From Actinoplanes utahensis (lineage in GTDB: Bacteria; Actinomycetota; Actinomycetes; Mycobacteriales; Micromonosporaceae): a stretch of DNA of 64,000 nt. The translations under genes were made by a program, and so were the position numbers. Below are positions 42,373-51,384 of the stretch, piece after piece (the stretch's first letter is position 1; each line of letters opens with the position of its first letter). The notes under the pieces are model-generated. The model was given only the letters and a program-made list of their open reading frames with translations, searched no databases and was not told the origin of the DNA. The stretch covers positions 1 through 64,000 of the forward strand of contig NZ_BOMZ01000071.1 of assembly GCF_016862455.1 (NCBI RefSeq). Reading direction: 5' to 3'.

Positions 42373-43544
42373 CGGCTGTCGTCGAGTCGCGGGTCGGCCG
42401 CGGGTGGATGGCGGCGTACGCGCTGGCCATGGTCGGTGTCGCGGCCGGCTGGTTCGGGCCGATCCAGATCCTGCTCCCCGAGCAGGCGGCCCGGCTGGCC
42501 GGCGACGACGGCAAGGAGGCTCTGCTCGCCCTGGTCACCGCGTGGGGCGCGGGAGCGTCCATGGTGGCCAACCCCCTCTGGGGCGCGCTCTCCGACCGGC
42601 TGCGGGCCCGCCGGCCGATCTTCGTGGCCGGAACCGTGATCGGTGTCGCGGGGCTGCTCGTGCTGTCCTCGGCCGAGACCAGCTCGACCATGGTGGCCGG
42701 CTGGATCCTCGTCCAGGTCGGCCTCAACGGGCCGCTCGCCGCGCTCGCCGCCCTGATCGGCGACCGGGCGCCGGAGAGCCAGCGCGGCACGGTCGGCGCG
42801 CTGTTCGGGGTCGCCCAGATCATCGGCGTCATCCTCGGCACGGCCGTGGCGGTCGCGGCAGGGGACCAGACGATCGGCTACATCGCGGTGGCGATCGCTG
42901 TTCCGGCGCTCGGCGCGGCGCTGCTGATCATCGATCGCGAGAGTCCCGTGCTCGAGCGGCGGAGAGGCCGGCTGCGCCGGCCGGGCGGGCAGTTCGTCTG
43001 GGCGTGGCTGATCCGGTTCCTGCTCAACCTGGTGAACGCGCTGGTCCTCGTCTACCTGCTGTACTACCTGTCCGACCAGGTCGGCGTCGATGACGCGGCC
43101 GGCTGGGTGCTGATCCTGACCGTGGTCAACGTGCTCTTCGCGGGGATCTTCGGGTTCGTCGGGGGGCTGCTGTCGGACCGTTGGGAGAGACGCCGGATCT
43201 TCGCGGCGGCGGGCGCGGTCGTGCTCGCCGCCGGCACCACACTGATGGCCCTCGCCCCGGCCGTCCCGGTCGTGATCGTCGCCTCGGTGCTGGTCGGCGT
43301 GGGATGGGGCGCCTACATCGCGGTCGACATGGCGATCCTCACCCAGGTGCTGCCGGACGCCGAGACCCGGGCCACCCTGCTCGGCGTCGCCAACGTGGCC
43401 GGAACGCTGCCGCAGATGCTGGCCCCCGTGCTGGCCGCGCCGATCGTCACCGTGCTCGGTGGTTACCGCGTCCTCTACCTGGTCACGGCGGCCATCGCGC
43501 TCGTCGCGCTGGCCCTCCTCCCGCGCCTTCGGGCAATTCGCTGA
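42369..43544 (+). CDS. MFS transporter of the insertion cassette
   Basis: 391 aa, about twelve helices. Motif A-like loop GALSDRLRARRPI between helices 2 and 3, and FGFVGGLLSDRWERRR in the second half. The ATG overlaps the amidohydrolase stop (ATGA), so the two are co-translated; the GH1 gene follows after 10 bp. A sugar or small glycoside uptake role is suggested by these neighbours but not shown. Confidence 0.85.
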   Translation: MTAVVESRVGRGWMAAYALAMVGVAAGWFGPIQILLPEQAARLAGDDGKEALLALVTAWGAGASMVANPLWGALSDRLRARRPIFVAGTVIGVAGLLVLSSAETSSTMVAGWILVQVGLNGPLAALAALIGDRAPESQRGTVGALFGVAQIIGVILGTAVAVAAGDQTIGYIAVAIAVPALGAALLIIDRESPVLERRRGRLRRPGGQFVWAWLIRFLLNLVNALVLVYLLYYLSDQVGVDDAAGWVLILTVVNVLFAGIFGFVGGLLSDRWERRRIFAAAGAVVLAAGTTLMALAPAVPVVIVASVLVGVGWGAYIAVDMAILTQVLPDAETRATLLGVANVAGTLPQMLAPVLAAPIVTVLGGYRVLYLVTAAIALVALALLPRLRAIR

Positions 43545-43554
43545 AAGGATCGTC

Positions 43555-44907
43555 TTGTACCCCCAGCTACCCGCCGGATTCCGGTTCGGCATGTCGACGT
43601 CGGCCTACCAGATCGAGGGCGCGGCCGACGCGGCCGGCAAGGGCCCGAGCATCTGGGACACCTTCACCGCCCGGCCCGGAACCGTCGTGAACGGTCAGGA
43701 CGGACGAGTGGCGATCGACCACTACCACCGGTACGAGTCGGACGTCGCGTTGATCGCCGCGGCCGGGGTGCAGGACTACCGGTTCTCCTTCTCCTGGCCG
43801 CGGATCCTGGCCGGGGATGTCGCCTTCTACGACCGGCTCGTCGACGCCGTCCTGGGCGCGGGGCTGCGGCCGGTGCCGACCCTCTACCACTGGGACCTGC
43901 CGCAGGAACTGGAGGACGCGGGCGGCTGGATGAACCGGGACACCGCGTACCGGTTCGCCGACTACACCGACACGCTCGCGCTCCGCCTCGGCGACCGGGT
44001 CCGGCACTGGATCACCATGAACGAGATGAACGTGCACACCCTCTACGGGTACGCGCTCACCGACCACGCGCCGGCACGCGGGCTCGGGCTCGGGGCGCTG
44101 CCGGCCGGGCACCACCAACTGCTCGCGCACGGGCTGGCGGCGCAGGTTCTGCGTACCCGGGCGGTGGGGTCCGTCGGCATCGCGAACCAGCACTTCCCGG
44201 TGACCCCGGCCGGCGACGATCCGGCGGACGTCGCGGCAGCGGCGCTCTTCTCCGAACTCACCAACTGGACCTTCTCCGACCCGATCCTGCGCGGCGAGTA
44301 CCCGAACGAGCTGATCCGGGCCGGGATCGGGACCTCGGGCGCCCGACTCGACCGGGACCTGGAGCTGATCGGGGCGCCGCTCGACTTCTACGGGGTCAAC
44401 TACTACGAACCGACGATGATCGAGGCGCCGCGGGCCGGGAAGGACTACCGCGGGGTGCTCGAAGTGGACATTCCGTCGGACATGCCGTTCTCGCCGGTGC
44501 CGGTGAAGTGCGATGAACGTACCGATTTCGGATGGGCGATCGTGCCGTCCGGGCTGACCGAGATCCTGGTGACGCTGCACGAGCGGTACCCGAACCTGCC
44601 GCCGGTGATCATCACGGAGAACGGGGCGTCGTTCCACGACGCGGGGCCCGGGCCGGACGGCCGGGTCGCGGATCCGCGGCGCATCCGCTATCTCGACGCT
44701 CACCTGCGGGCGGTGGCCGAGGCCATTGCCGCGGGGGTACGGGTGGACGGGTACTACGTGTGGTCGGCGCTGGACAACTTCGAATGGGCGGCGGGGTACG
44801 AGCAGCGTTTCGGCCTGATCCACGTCGACTACACAGATCTCTCGCGTACGCCCAAGGACTCCTACTACTGGTACCGCGATCTGATCGCCGCTCAACCGCG
44901 CAGCTGA
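43555..44907 (+). CDS. Beta-glucosidase, glycoside hydrolase family 1
   Basis: 450 aa, full-length GH1 (beta/alpha)8 barrel. FRFGMSTSAYQIEGA is the family start. The acid/base E157 lies in HWITMNEMN (usually T-x-N-E-P; here M replaces P) and the nucleophile E355 in ITENGA. The C-terminal ALDNFEWAAGYEQRFGLI is typical. No signal peptide, so it acts inside the cell, presumably on a glycoside taken up by the MFS protein. TTG start after gaaagga. It overlaps the convergent TetR gene by 16 bp. Confidence 0.93.
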   Translation: MYPQLPAGFRFGMSTSAYQIEGAADAAGKGPSIWDTFTARPGTVVNGQDGRVAIDHYHRYESDVALIAAAGVQDYRFSFSWPRILAGDVAFYDRLVDAVLGAGLRPVPTLYHWDLPQELEDAGGWMNRDTAYRFADYTDTLALRLGDRVRHWITMNEMNVHTLYGYALTDHAPARGLGLGALPAGHHQLLAHGLAAQVLRTRAVGSVGIANQHFPVTPAGDDPADVAAAALFSELTNWTFSDPILRGEYPNELIRAGIGTSGARLDRDLELIGAPLDFYGVNYYEPTMIEAPRAGKDYRGVLEVDIPSDMPFSPVPVKCDERTDFGWAIVPSGLTEILVTLHERYPNLPPVIITENGASFHDAGPGPDGRVADPRRIRYLDAHLRAVAEAIAAGVRVDGYYVWSALDNFEWAAGYEQRFGLIHVDYTDLSRTPKDSYYWYRDLIAAQPRS

Positions 44908-45488
44908 TCGACGAACTGGTTGGCGAGGCGGGACAGCCGCTCGGCGCGTCCCTCCTCGGCCCAGCCGTCGACCAGGCTGAGCAGGGTGCTGCCCTCGACC
45001 AGGATGATGAAGTCGTCGATCACCGCTTCGTCGTCGACGCCGGCCCGCAGCTCACCCAGCTCCCGCGCCTCCTCGAGGCAGTTCCGCAGATGCACCCGGA
45101 TCTCCTGGTGCGAGGTCCGCCGCGAGTCGGCCAGCCGCGGATGCGACAGCGCCGCCCCGGCGAAAGCCACGTTCACATGCGCGTCCGCGGCCCGCTCCTC
45201 GTCGATCGGCAGCACCGACTCCAGAGCCGCCCGCAGCGCCTCCAGCCCGAACAGATCCCCACCGATCCGGAAGGCCCGCTCCACGATCCGTTCGTAGACC
45301 GCCTTCTGCGCGGCCACCAGGATGTCGTCCTTGCCGCCCAGGAAATGCGCCAGCACGCTGAGCGAACACCCCGCCTCGTCGGCGATCGCCCGGGTGGTGG
45401 TGCCCTCGACACCGCGTGCCCGCACCACCCGCCAGGTGGCCGCCAGCAACTCGGCCTGTCGCTGCTCGCGATCCACGACCTTCGGCAC
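44892..45488 (-). CDS. TetR-family regulator
   Basis: 198 aa. Helix-turn-helix at about 8-55: LLAATWRVVRARGVEGTTTRAIADEAGCSLSVLAHFLGGK is split across the usual helices, with a ligand domain after. It is convergent with the GH1 gene (16-bp overlap of 3' ends) and probably regulates the cassette 40345-44907, for example through the palindrome at 40313. That target is inference. Confidence 0.88.
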   Translation of the reverse strand: MPKVVDREQRQAELLAATWRVVRARGVEGTTTRAIADEAGCSLSVLAHFLGGKDDILVAAQKAVYERIVERAFRIGGDLFGLEALRAALESVLPIDEERAADAHVNVAFAGAALSHPRLADSRRTSHQEIRVHLRNCLEEARELGELRAGVDDEAVIDDFIILVEGSTLLSLVDGWAEEGRAERLSRLANQFVDQLRG

Positions 45489-45625
45489 GCGCTCAGCTTG
45501 CCACAGCCCCCGGCCCGCGAGGCCCGCCGGTTCAGCGTGTGGAGTCGAGGCGCGTATGACGCCGGACTCGCCACGCCGGTGGCACCTGCCCCGGCGGAGC
45601 GTGACGCCGAGCGGTTCGCGGGCCG

Positions 45626-45709
45626 GTTGCGGTTTGTGTCCGGCTGGTTGTGGTGGCTGTCTCAGCGGGGTTGAGACAGCCGTGAGAACCAGCCGGGGGT
45701 GACCGCAAC
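45626..45709. repeat. Large nested inverted repeat (three stacked stems)
   Basis: Outer arms gttgcggt / accgcaac, middle arms ccggctggtt / aaccagccgg, inner arms ggctgtctca / tgagacagcc, all around the loop gcggggt and separated by small symmetric bulges. It is the main feature of the 316-bp gap 45489-45804, which has no gene. On the minus strand it follows the MFS stop; no T-run is present. It may be a terminator, a structured RNA or the remains of a small mobile element. Confidence 0.8.
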
Positions 45710-45804
45710 GGCATGCATGACCCGCACCCGCGGGACGGTCGGGAGGGAACGCCTGCCGTGGCCGGCGCGAGTCACGGGACGTCGCGTGGCCCGTACCGGA
45801 ATGG

Positions 45805-46998
45805 TCAGGGGGTGGGGTTGGGGACAGGGGTGATCACGGTCAGGTGGCGGAGGCGGCGGGCCAGCGGCAGGGTGGCGACCACCGCGACGACCGGGATCAG
45901 GAACGCCCAGCGCAGGCCGACCGGTTCGGAGAGAGCGCCCAGCAGCACCGCCCCGAGGAGCGCCCCGCCGTAGTTGAACAGGTTCACCTTGGCGACCACT
46001 TCGTCACTGCTGCCCACCGCGGCCTCCCCGGCGGCACTGAACGCCAGCGGCACCAGCACCCCGACCCCGATTCCGGCGATCGCGAAGCCGGCCACCGCGG
46101 CGCCCACCGCGGGCAGGGCGACGACCAGCCCGCAGCCGACCCCGCAGGCGGCCAGCGAACCGACGGCGATCAGCGTCCGGCCGGTCCGTGGCACCAGATG
46201 GTCGGCGACCAGGCGGCTCACCAGAACCGCGCCCTGATAGGTGGCGTAGCCCAGCGGCGCGACCGAGGCCGCCGCGTTCAGCGAGTCCTGGAGATAGACC
46301 GAACTCCATGTGCTGACCGCCGAGTCCACCAGGAACGCCGAGAAGATCAACATTCCGCAGACCAGGACCACCGGGCGTACGCTCCGGCTGCCCCCGGCAT
46401 GGGCCACACTGGATCGCAGCGTCCGTCCCGGTTCGAACAGCCGCCAGCCCACCGCGCCGACCACCACGGCGAACCCGGCCGCCGTCCCGACCGCCACCGC
46501 GGCGCCCGCACCCGACTCCAGCGCCCCCGACATGAGCAGGGCGGCGGCGATCGCGGCGGCGGTGTACGCGGCGAACAGCCGGCTCATCACACTGCGCCCC
46601 AGCCGGGCCTGCACCAGCACCCCCTGCATGCTCAGCGAGGCGTCGACCGCGCCCAGGCCCAGCCCGTACCCCAGCAGGATCGCGGCGAAGACCGCATTCG
46701 GCGACCAGACCGTCGTGCCGGCGAGACCGGCCCCGACCAGGAACAGGCCCGACGCCAGCGCGTACCGGCTGCCCCAGCGCGCCGCCACCCGGTCGGCCAG
46801 CACCGACCCGCCCGCCGCCGCGACCACGACGAGCAGCAGGAGCGCCGAGACGAAGGTGTCGTCGATGCCCTGCCGATCCTTGAACGTCGGCAAGGCGGTG
46901 ACCACGGCGGCGTACCCGAGTCCTTGCGCGGCATAACCGGCGCCGATCAAGCGGGCCCGTGCGCCGGCCGACATGCCGCCCTCGCTGACATCCTTCAT
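45805..46998 (-). CDS. MFS transporter (second in the cassette)
   Basis: 397 aa, about twelve helices, with SVLADRVAARWGSRYALA as the motif A loop. It lacks the features of the EntS branch and resembles generic YcaD/YfkF-type MFS. ATG 46998 is used; ATG 46974 (gagggcgg before it) is a good alternative. It is upstream of the TetR gene on the same strand across the nested inverted repeat. Substrate unknown. Confidence 0.83.
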   Translation of the reverse strand: MKDVSEGGMSAGARARLIGAGYAAQGLGYAAVVTALPTFKDRQGIDDTFVSALLLLVVVAAAGGSVLADRVAARWGSRYALASGLFLVGAGLAGTTVWSPNAVFAAILLGYGLGLGAVDASLSMQGVLVQARLGRSVMSRLFAAYTAAAIAAALLMSGALESGAGAAVAVGTAAGFAVVVGAVGWRLFEPGRTLRSSVAHAGGSRSVRPVVLVCGMLIFSAFLVDSAVSTWSSVYLQDSLNAAASVAPLGYATYQGAVLVSRLVADHLVPRTGRTLIAVGSLAACGVGCGLVVALPAVGAAVAGFAIAGIGVGVLVPLAFSAAGEAAVGSSDEVVAKVNLFNYGGALLGAVLLGALSEPVGLRWAFLIPVVAVVATLPLARRLRHLTVITPVPNPTP

Positions 46999-47187
46999 CG
47001 ATTGCCCTCGCTCCGCGGTAGGCGATGGTGGTGTCGGTCACACATCCGTTCAGCGCAGCATGCCGGTCGAGATCGTCAACGGCAACGGCTTACGTGTAAA
47101 CGCCTTCGCGCGGTCCTGCCGGAGGTCACCGAGGCGGACCGTGGGCTGCCGCGCTGGGCGAAACGTGCGCACCCCCGGCCGGTTCCG

Positions 47188-47341
47188 TCATCGCTGACCG
47201 CCGCTGGCGAACGACACCTTCCCGGTGAACCAGGTGGGTGGCGTCGGAGGCCAGGAAGGTCACCACGGGGCCGTAGTCCTCCGCGGCGCCCGGGCGACCC
47301 AGCGGAATCTCGGCGACCGTGACCTGGTCCGGCGCCCACAC
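47188..47341 (-). pseudogene. Remnant of an SDR oxidoreductase C-terminus
   Basis: One frame reads VAEIPLGRPGAAEDYGPVVT then FLASDAT, and a second frame continues TWFTGKVSFASGG to a stop at 47188. This is the classical short-chain dehydrogenase ending (LGRPG...EDxAxxVxFLASD...TG...DGG), frameshifted and without its front. No Rossmann N-terminus is found upstream. The surrounding 46999-47500 holds no other gene. Confidence 0.75.
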
Positions 47342-47500
47342 CGACGACCTGCTCGAGGCTCGACGACGCTACGACGGCTGATCATCCCGCCTCGCACCTG
47401 CCTGGGCGGTGGTCACGCCGCGGTGCGAGTGCCGGGACGCGGTGGGTCGCGGGCGGGCGGAACGGCAGGCCAGGCGCCCGTGAGCGCCGGCAGTGGGAGG

Positions 47501-48133
47501 TCAGGGAAGGGCGTCGAGGGCGGGAGCGGCGGCCCGGAGCGCGGCGAAAGCGTCCGGGATGCGCCAGGACTCGCGGTCGCGGGGGCCGATCGGGTTGGAG
47601 ATGGCGCGGAGTTCGGCGAACGGGACACCGGCGCCCTCGGCGGCGACCGCCACCCCGTACCCCTCCATGGCCTCGGCGGCCGCAAGCGGGAAACGGGCGG
47701 CGAGTCGGTCGGCGGTCTCGCCGGTGCCGGTGACGGTCGCCAGCGTCAGCACGTCGCCGCAGACCGCCTCGGGGAGGGCGGCGCGCAGGGCTTTGACCAG
47801 GTCCGGGTCGGCGTCGAGGACACTCGTGCCGAACCCGAGCTCGTCGATCGGGAGGAAGCCGCCGGGGGATTCGGCGCCCAGGTCGGCGGCGATGCTGCGG
47901 GTGGCGATGACGAGGCCGCCGACGGGGACCCGGCCGGGGAAGCCGCCGGCGATACCGGCGCTGATCACGGCGCGGTAGTCGCGGGTGGCGAGCAGGCGCG
48001 CGGTTCCCGCGGCGGCCGCGGCCGGGCCGACACCGACGGCCCCGACGACGATCCGGTCCGGGTCGAGGAGGTCACGGAAGGCTTCGGCTTCGGCGGCGAC
48101 AGCGGTCACGACCAGGAGGGGGTACGGGTTCAC
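47501..48133 (-). CDS. mqnB: Futalosine hydrolase
   Basis: 210 aa, nucleoside-phosphorylase fold. LLVVTAVAAEAEAF at the start, AVISAGIAGGFPG and AEAMEGYGVAVAAEGAGVPF (catalytic region, with the conserved ME-G) match MqnB. It cleaves futalosine or aminodeoxyfutalosine in menaquinone synthesis. GTG 48133; start overlaps the stop of the MFS gene by 4 bp. mqnD is separated by the 7 kb cassette. Confidence 0.9.
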   Translation of the reverse strand: MNPYPLLVVTAVAAEAEAFRDLLDPDRIVVGAVGVGPAAAAAGTARLLATRDYRAVISAGIAGGFPGRVPVGGLVIATRSIAADLGAESPGGFLPIDELGFGTSVLDADPDLVKALRAALPEAVCGDVLTLATVTGTGETADRLAARFPLAAAEAMEGYGVAVAAEGAGVPFAELRAISNPIGPRDRESWRIPDAFAALRAAAPALDALP

Positions 48134-50430
48134 GAGTCCTCACCATTCGTCGGCTCACCGTCACGCGTCCCGGAATCGGCGGAGGACGGCCGGTAGACGT
48201 GGTACCCGGGCGGCGCCGGAGCCGCCCCGAACCCGCCACCCGCACCGGCGTTCCCCCGGCTCTCGCCGGCGAGCCGCGTGGTCGGGTCATCGTCAGCGAA
48301 CCAGTCGTCGTCAGCCGTCCGCCCAGCGGTGTACGCCCGCCCGGGTGCCCGGTCCCCGCCACGCGTCCCCGTCTGCGGGCTGTCGACCGAACGGTCACCG
48401 CCACGCGTCCCCGTCTGCCGGACGCCGGCCGATGGGCCACCGCCAGGCGTCCCCGCCCGCGGGCCGCCGGCGGATCGGTCACCGGCACGCACTCCCGGCT
48501 GCCGGCTGCCGGCCGGCCGATCATCGCCGTGCGTTCCGGGGTGCCGGCCGTCGTCGTGCGCGGTGGCGGTCCGGGTGTCGCCGGACATCCGCCGGCCGGT
48601 GGCCGAGCCGTCGGCAGCCGGCTCGGCCGGTGCGGTGGGGTTCTTGCGCCTGCCCCGCCACCACCGCCGGCCCTTCACCGCGGAAGCGGAGTCCATCCGC
48701 TGCGTGTCGCCGTCCCGCGCCGCGCCGGGGTCTGGCCCGGCGTGTTCCCGATCGGGAGCGGAGCGGCCGGCCGGGTTTCCACGGTCCGCGGCGGCGCGCG
48801 GTGACGTCGCACCGGATTCCGCCGGCGAGCGCTGCGACGGCGGTGGGTTCGACCCTGCCGGGGCCGCCTCACGGATGCCACCGGGGATCGTCCCGCTGCC
48901 GGCCCTGTCCCGGTCGTAGCCCGGGGTTCGCCGGCCGGGCCGGTTGCCGCGGGACGGGTCGGGTGCTTCGGGGCGGTCGCTTTCCCCGTACCCCGCAGCC
49001 TGGTCTTGATCTTGATTGGTGGTGGCGGTGGTCGAGGAGGCGGCAGTGTCGGAAGGGCCCGGAGCGGGGACGGCGTCGGGGCGGCCGGAGAGGCGTTCGT
49101 TGTGCAGGCGGGTGGCGGCCCAGGCGGCGCGGAGGGCGGCCAGGACCGCGAGCGCGGCCGCGAAACCGATGCCGAGGCGGCCGGGGAACGGAATGAGGCC
49201 CAGGCCGCCGCCGGCCACCCAGGCGAGCATCAGGGCGGTCTCCGAGTGGGCGAAGGCGGTGGCGCGCTGCTGCTCCGGGACGCGTTCCTGGATGCTGGCG
49301 TCGACGGCGAGTTTGGCGATGCCGCTGAAGACGGCGGTGAGCAGCGCGACAAGCGTCAGCATCGCCAGGTTGTAGAAGATCGTGGTGAGCACTGTCACAC
49401 CGGCGACCACGACGAGGCCGCTGGACTGCAGCGCGAGCGGCCGCCGGATCCGCAGGCTGGTGCCGGCGGCGGTGGAGACGAACGTGCCGAGCGCGAGGGC
49501 CCCGCCGACCAGGCCGGCCGCGGTGCCCCGACCGACCTCCAGGCCGAACAGCGTGGTGTCCAGCTGGTTGCCCATGATCGCGAAGGTGAGGAAGAGCAGC
49601 AGGAATCCGTAGAGCAGGCGCAGGCTGCTGCTGCCGATCAGGGTGGCGACGACCAGGCGGCCGGAGAGGGGCATCTCCGTGCCCCGGATCCGGAGCACCG
49701 CACGCCAGGCTTTGGGCAGTGCCTCCGGGGGGTCCGAATCGGCGCGTGGCGGCAGACGGAGCGCGACGACCATGCCGACCACGAAGATGACGGCGGCGAC
49801 CCGCAGCGGCCACTGTGGCCCGAATTTGAAGGCGAGCAGGCCGATCGGCGCCACCAGGGCGCCGGCGAACGTGCCGTAGACGCTGGCGCGGGCACCGGCC
49901 TGGGACAGCCCGATGCCGTCCGGCAGCAGGCGGGGGACGGCGGCGGAGCGGGCCACACCATAGGCCCGGGAGAGCGCCAGCACCCCGAAAGCCGCTGGGT
50001 AGAGCGCCCAGCCGGTCAGATGATCGGCCATCACGTAGGCCAGGAAGGCTCGGCCCAGGAAGGTGGTGGCCAGCGCGTAGCGCCGCCCGTGCCGGAAATG
50101 GTCGAGCAGCGGGCCGACCACCGGCGCCAGCAGCGCGAACGGCACCATCGTGATGAGCAGGTAGAGCGCGACCTTGCTGCGGGCCTCGCCGAGCGGAACG
50201 CTGAAGATGGTCCCGGCCAGGCCGATCGCGATGAGGGCGTCGCCCGCGCAGGAGACCGCGTGCAGATCGAAGAGCCGGATCATGCCGATCTCGCCGGCGG
50301 CGCCGCGGGCCCGCGCCGAGCCGACCCGGCGGGTGGCCCAGGCGCTTCCACGCACCGAGCCGCGCACCAGCAGCCGGGCGGCTTTGACGCCGGTGCCGAC
50401 GGTGCGTCCGAGCGAGGGAAGCAGCGGCAT
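48130..50430 (-). CDS. MFS transporter with long disordered repetitive C-terminal tail
   Basis: 766 aa. The first about 430 residues hold roughly twelve membrane helices of an MFS protein (GPLLDHFRHGRRYALA as loop 2-3). Residues 430-766 are an Arg/Gly/Asp/Ser/Pro-rich low-complexity region. It contains repeats such as RQTGTRGGDRSVDSPQTGT, encoded by about 54-60 bp DNA repeats at 48310-48540. Typical MFS proteins stop near 420 aa, so the tail is an unusual addition. ATG 50430 is chosen (aggatgg site); ATG 50439 is possible. Co-translated with mqnB. Confidence 0.85.
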   Translation of the reverse strand: MPLLPSLGRTVGTGVKAARLLVRGSVRGSAWATRRVGSARARGAAGEIGMIRLFDLHAVSCAGDALIAIGLAGTIFSVPLGEARSKVALYLLITMVPFALLAPVVGPLLDHFRHGRRYALATTFLGRAFLAYVMADHLTGWALYPAAFGVLALSRAYGVARSAAVPRLLPDGIGLSQAGARASVYGTFAGALVAPIGLLAFKFGPQWPLRVAAVIFVVGMVVALRLPPRADSDPPEALPKAWRAVLRIRGTEMPLSGRLVVATLIGSSSLRLLYGFLLLFLTFAIMGNQLDTTLFGLEVGRGTAAGLVGGALALGTFVSTAAGTSLRIRRPLALQSSGLVVVAGVTVLTTIFYNLAMLTLVALLTAVFSGIAKLAVDASIQERVPEQQRATAFAHSETALMLAWVAGGGLGLIPFPGRLGIGFAAALAVLAALRAAWAATRLHNERLSGRPDAVPAPGPSDTAASSTTATTNQDQDQAAGYGESDRPEAPDPSRGNRPGRRTPGYDRDRAGSGTIPGGIREAAPAGSNPPPSQRSPAESGATSPRAAADRGNPAGRSAPDREHAGPDPGAARDGDTQRMDSASAVKGRRWWRGRRKNPTAPAEPAADGSATGRRMSGDTRTATAHDDGRHPGTHGDDRPAGSRQPGVRAGDRSAGGPRAGTPGGGPSAGVRQTGTRGGDRSVDSPQTGTRGGDRAPGRAYTAGRTADDDWFADDDPTTRLAGESRGNAGAGGGFGAAPAPPGYHVYRPSSADSGTRDGEPTNGEDS

Positions 50431-50559
50431 GGGAACCATCCTGACTGATGTGGGCGACCCGCGTCCCGTTCCGGCGTCCGGCGATCCTCCTACGCCTCGC
50501 TGTCCGGCTATCTGGGGAGTCGTTGTGGGCTTCCGGGTTCGGTAGGCAACAATGGGCGG

Positions 50560-51381
50560 GTGACCTCCAGGACCACTTCCCGCGCCGCCCGACTCGACCA
50601 GGTCTGTGCCGATGCTGTCGGGGTGGCCAGGGGTGCCATCACCGAAGTGGACCCCGGCGACATCGGTGACCATCTCGACGCCGTCGCCGAGGGCGACCGT
50701 GTGGTTACCCACTTCTTCGAAAGTCACCTCGACGGCTACAAGGGCTGGCGTTGGGCCGTCACGGTGACCCGTGTCCCGCGCAGCCGGCACGTGACCGTCT
50801 GCGAGACGGTTCTGCTGCCCGGCCCCGACGCGCTCCTCGCCCCCGGCTGGGTGCCGTGGAACGAGCGGGTTCAGCCCGGCGACCTCGGTGTCGGCGACCT
50901 GATGCCGACCGCGCCCGACGACGACCGTCTCACCCCGGGTTATGTGCTCAGTGACGACGCCGCCGTCGAGGCCGTGTCGTGGGAGCTCGGCCTGGGCCGG
51001 TCCCGCGTGATGTCGATGGAGGGCCGGATGGAGACGGCCCAGCGGTGGTACGACGGTGACGCCGGCCCGGAGGCCCCGATCTCCGCCGCCGCCCCGCGCA
51101 ACGCCCGCTGCGGCGCCTGCGGCTTCTACCTGCCGCTGGCCGGTTCGCTGCGGTCGATGTTCGGCGTCTGCGGCAACCTCTACGCCCCCGACGACGGCCG
51201 GGCGGTCAGCGCCGACCACGGCTGCGGCGCCCACTCCGAGGCCCTGCTCAGCGCCACCGCGCAGCCGGTCGACGAACTCCCGACGGTGTACGACGACAGT
51301 GAGGTCGAGTCGGTGGCGGTCAGCCGCGGGCACGGCTCGGTGGAGTCCGGCGAGCCGGCCGAGGATTACGGCCACAGCTGA
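50560..51381 (+). CDS. DUF3027 family protein
   Basis: 273 aa. VTHFFESHLDGYKGWRWAVTV and PWNERVQPGDLGVGDLMPTA are signatures of DUF3027. A Cys-containing block near 185 (ARCGACGFYLPLAGSLRSMFG, then CGN, then HGCGAHSEA) may bind a metal. GTG 50560. Divergent from the MFS gene (129 bp) and convergent with the DUF2530 gene (3 bp). Function unknown; actinobacterial. Confidence 0.88.
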   Translation: MTSRTTSRAARLDQVCADAVGVARGAITEVDPGDIGDHLDAVAEGDRVVTHFFESHLDGYKGWRWAVTVTRVPRSRHVTVCETVLLPGPDALLAPGWVPWNERVQPGDLGVGDLMPTAPDDDRLTPGYVLSDDAAVEAVSWELGLGRSRVMSMEGRMETAQRWYDGDAGPEAPISAAAPRNARCGACGFYLPLAGSLRSMFGVCGNLYAPDDGRAVSADHGCGAHSEALLSATAQPVDELPTVYDDSEVESVAVSRGHGSVESGEPAEDYGHS

Positions 51382-51384
51382 GAC

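Noticed and set aside
45489..45804. Small protein genes in the gap beside the nested inverted repeat
   Set aside because: Short frames lack ribosome sites and show no consistent codon bias.
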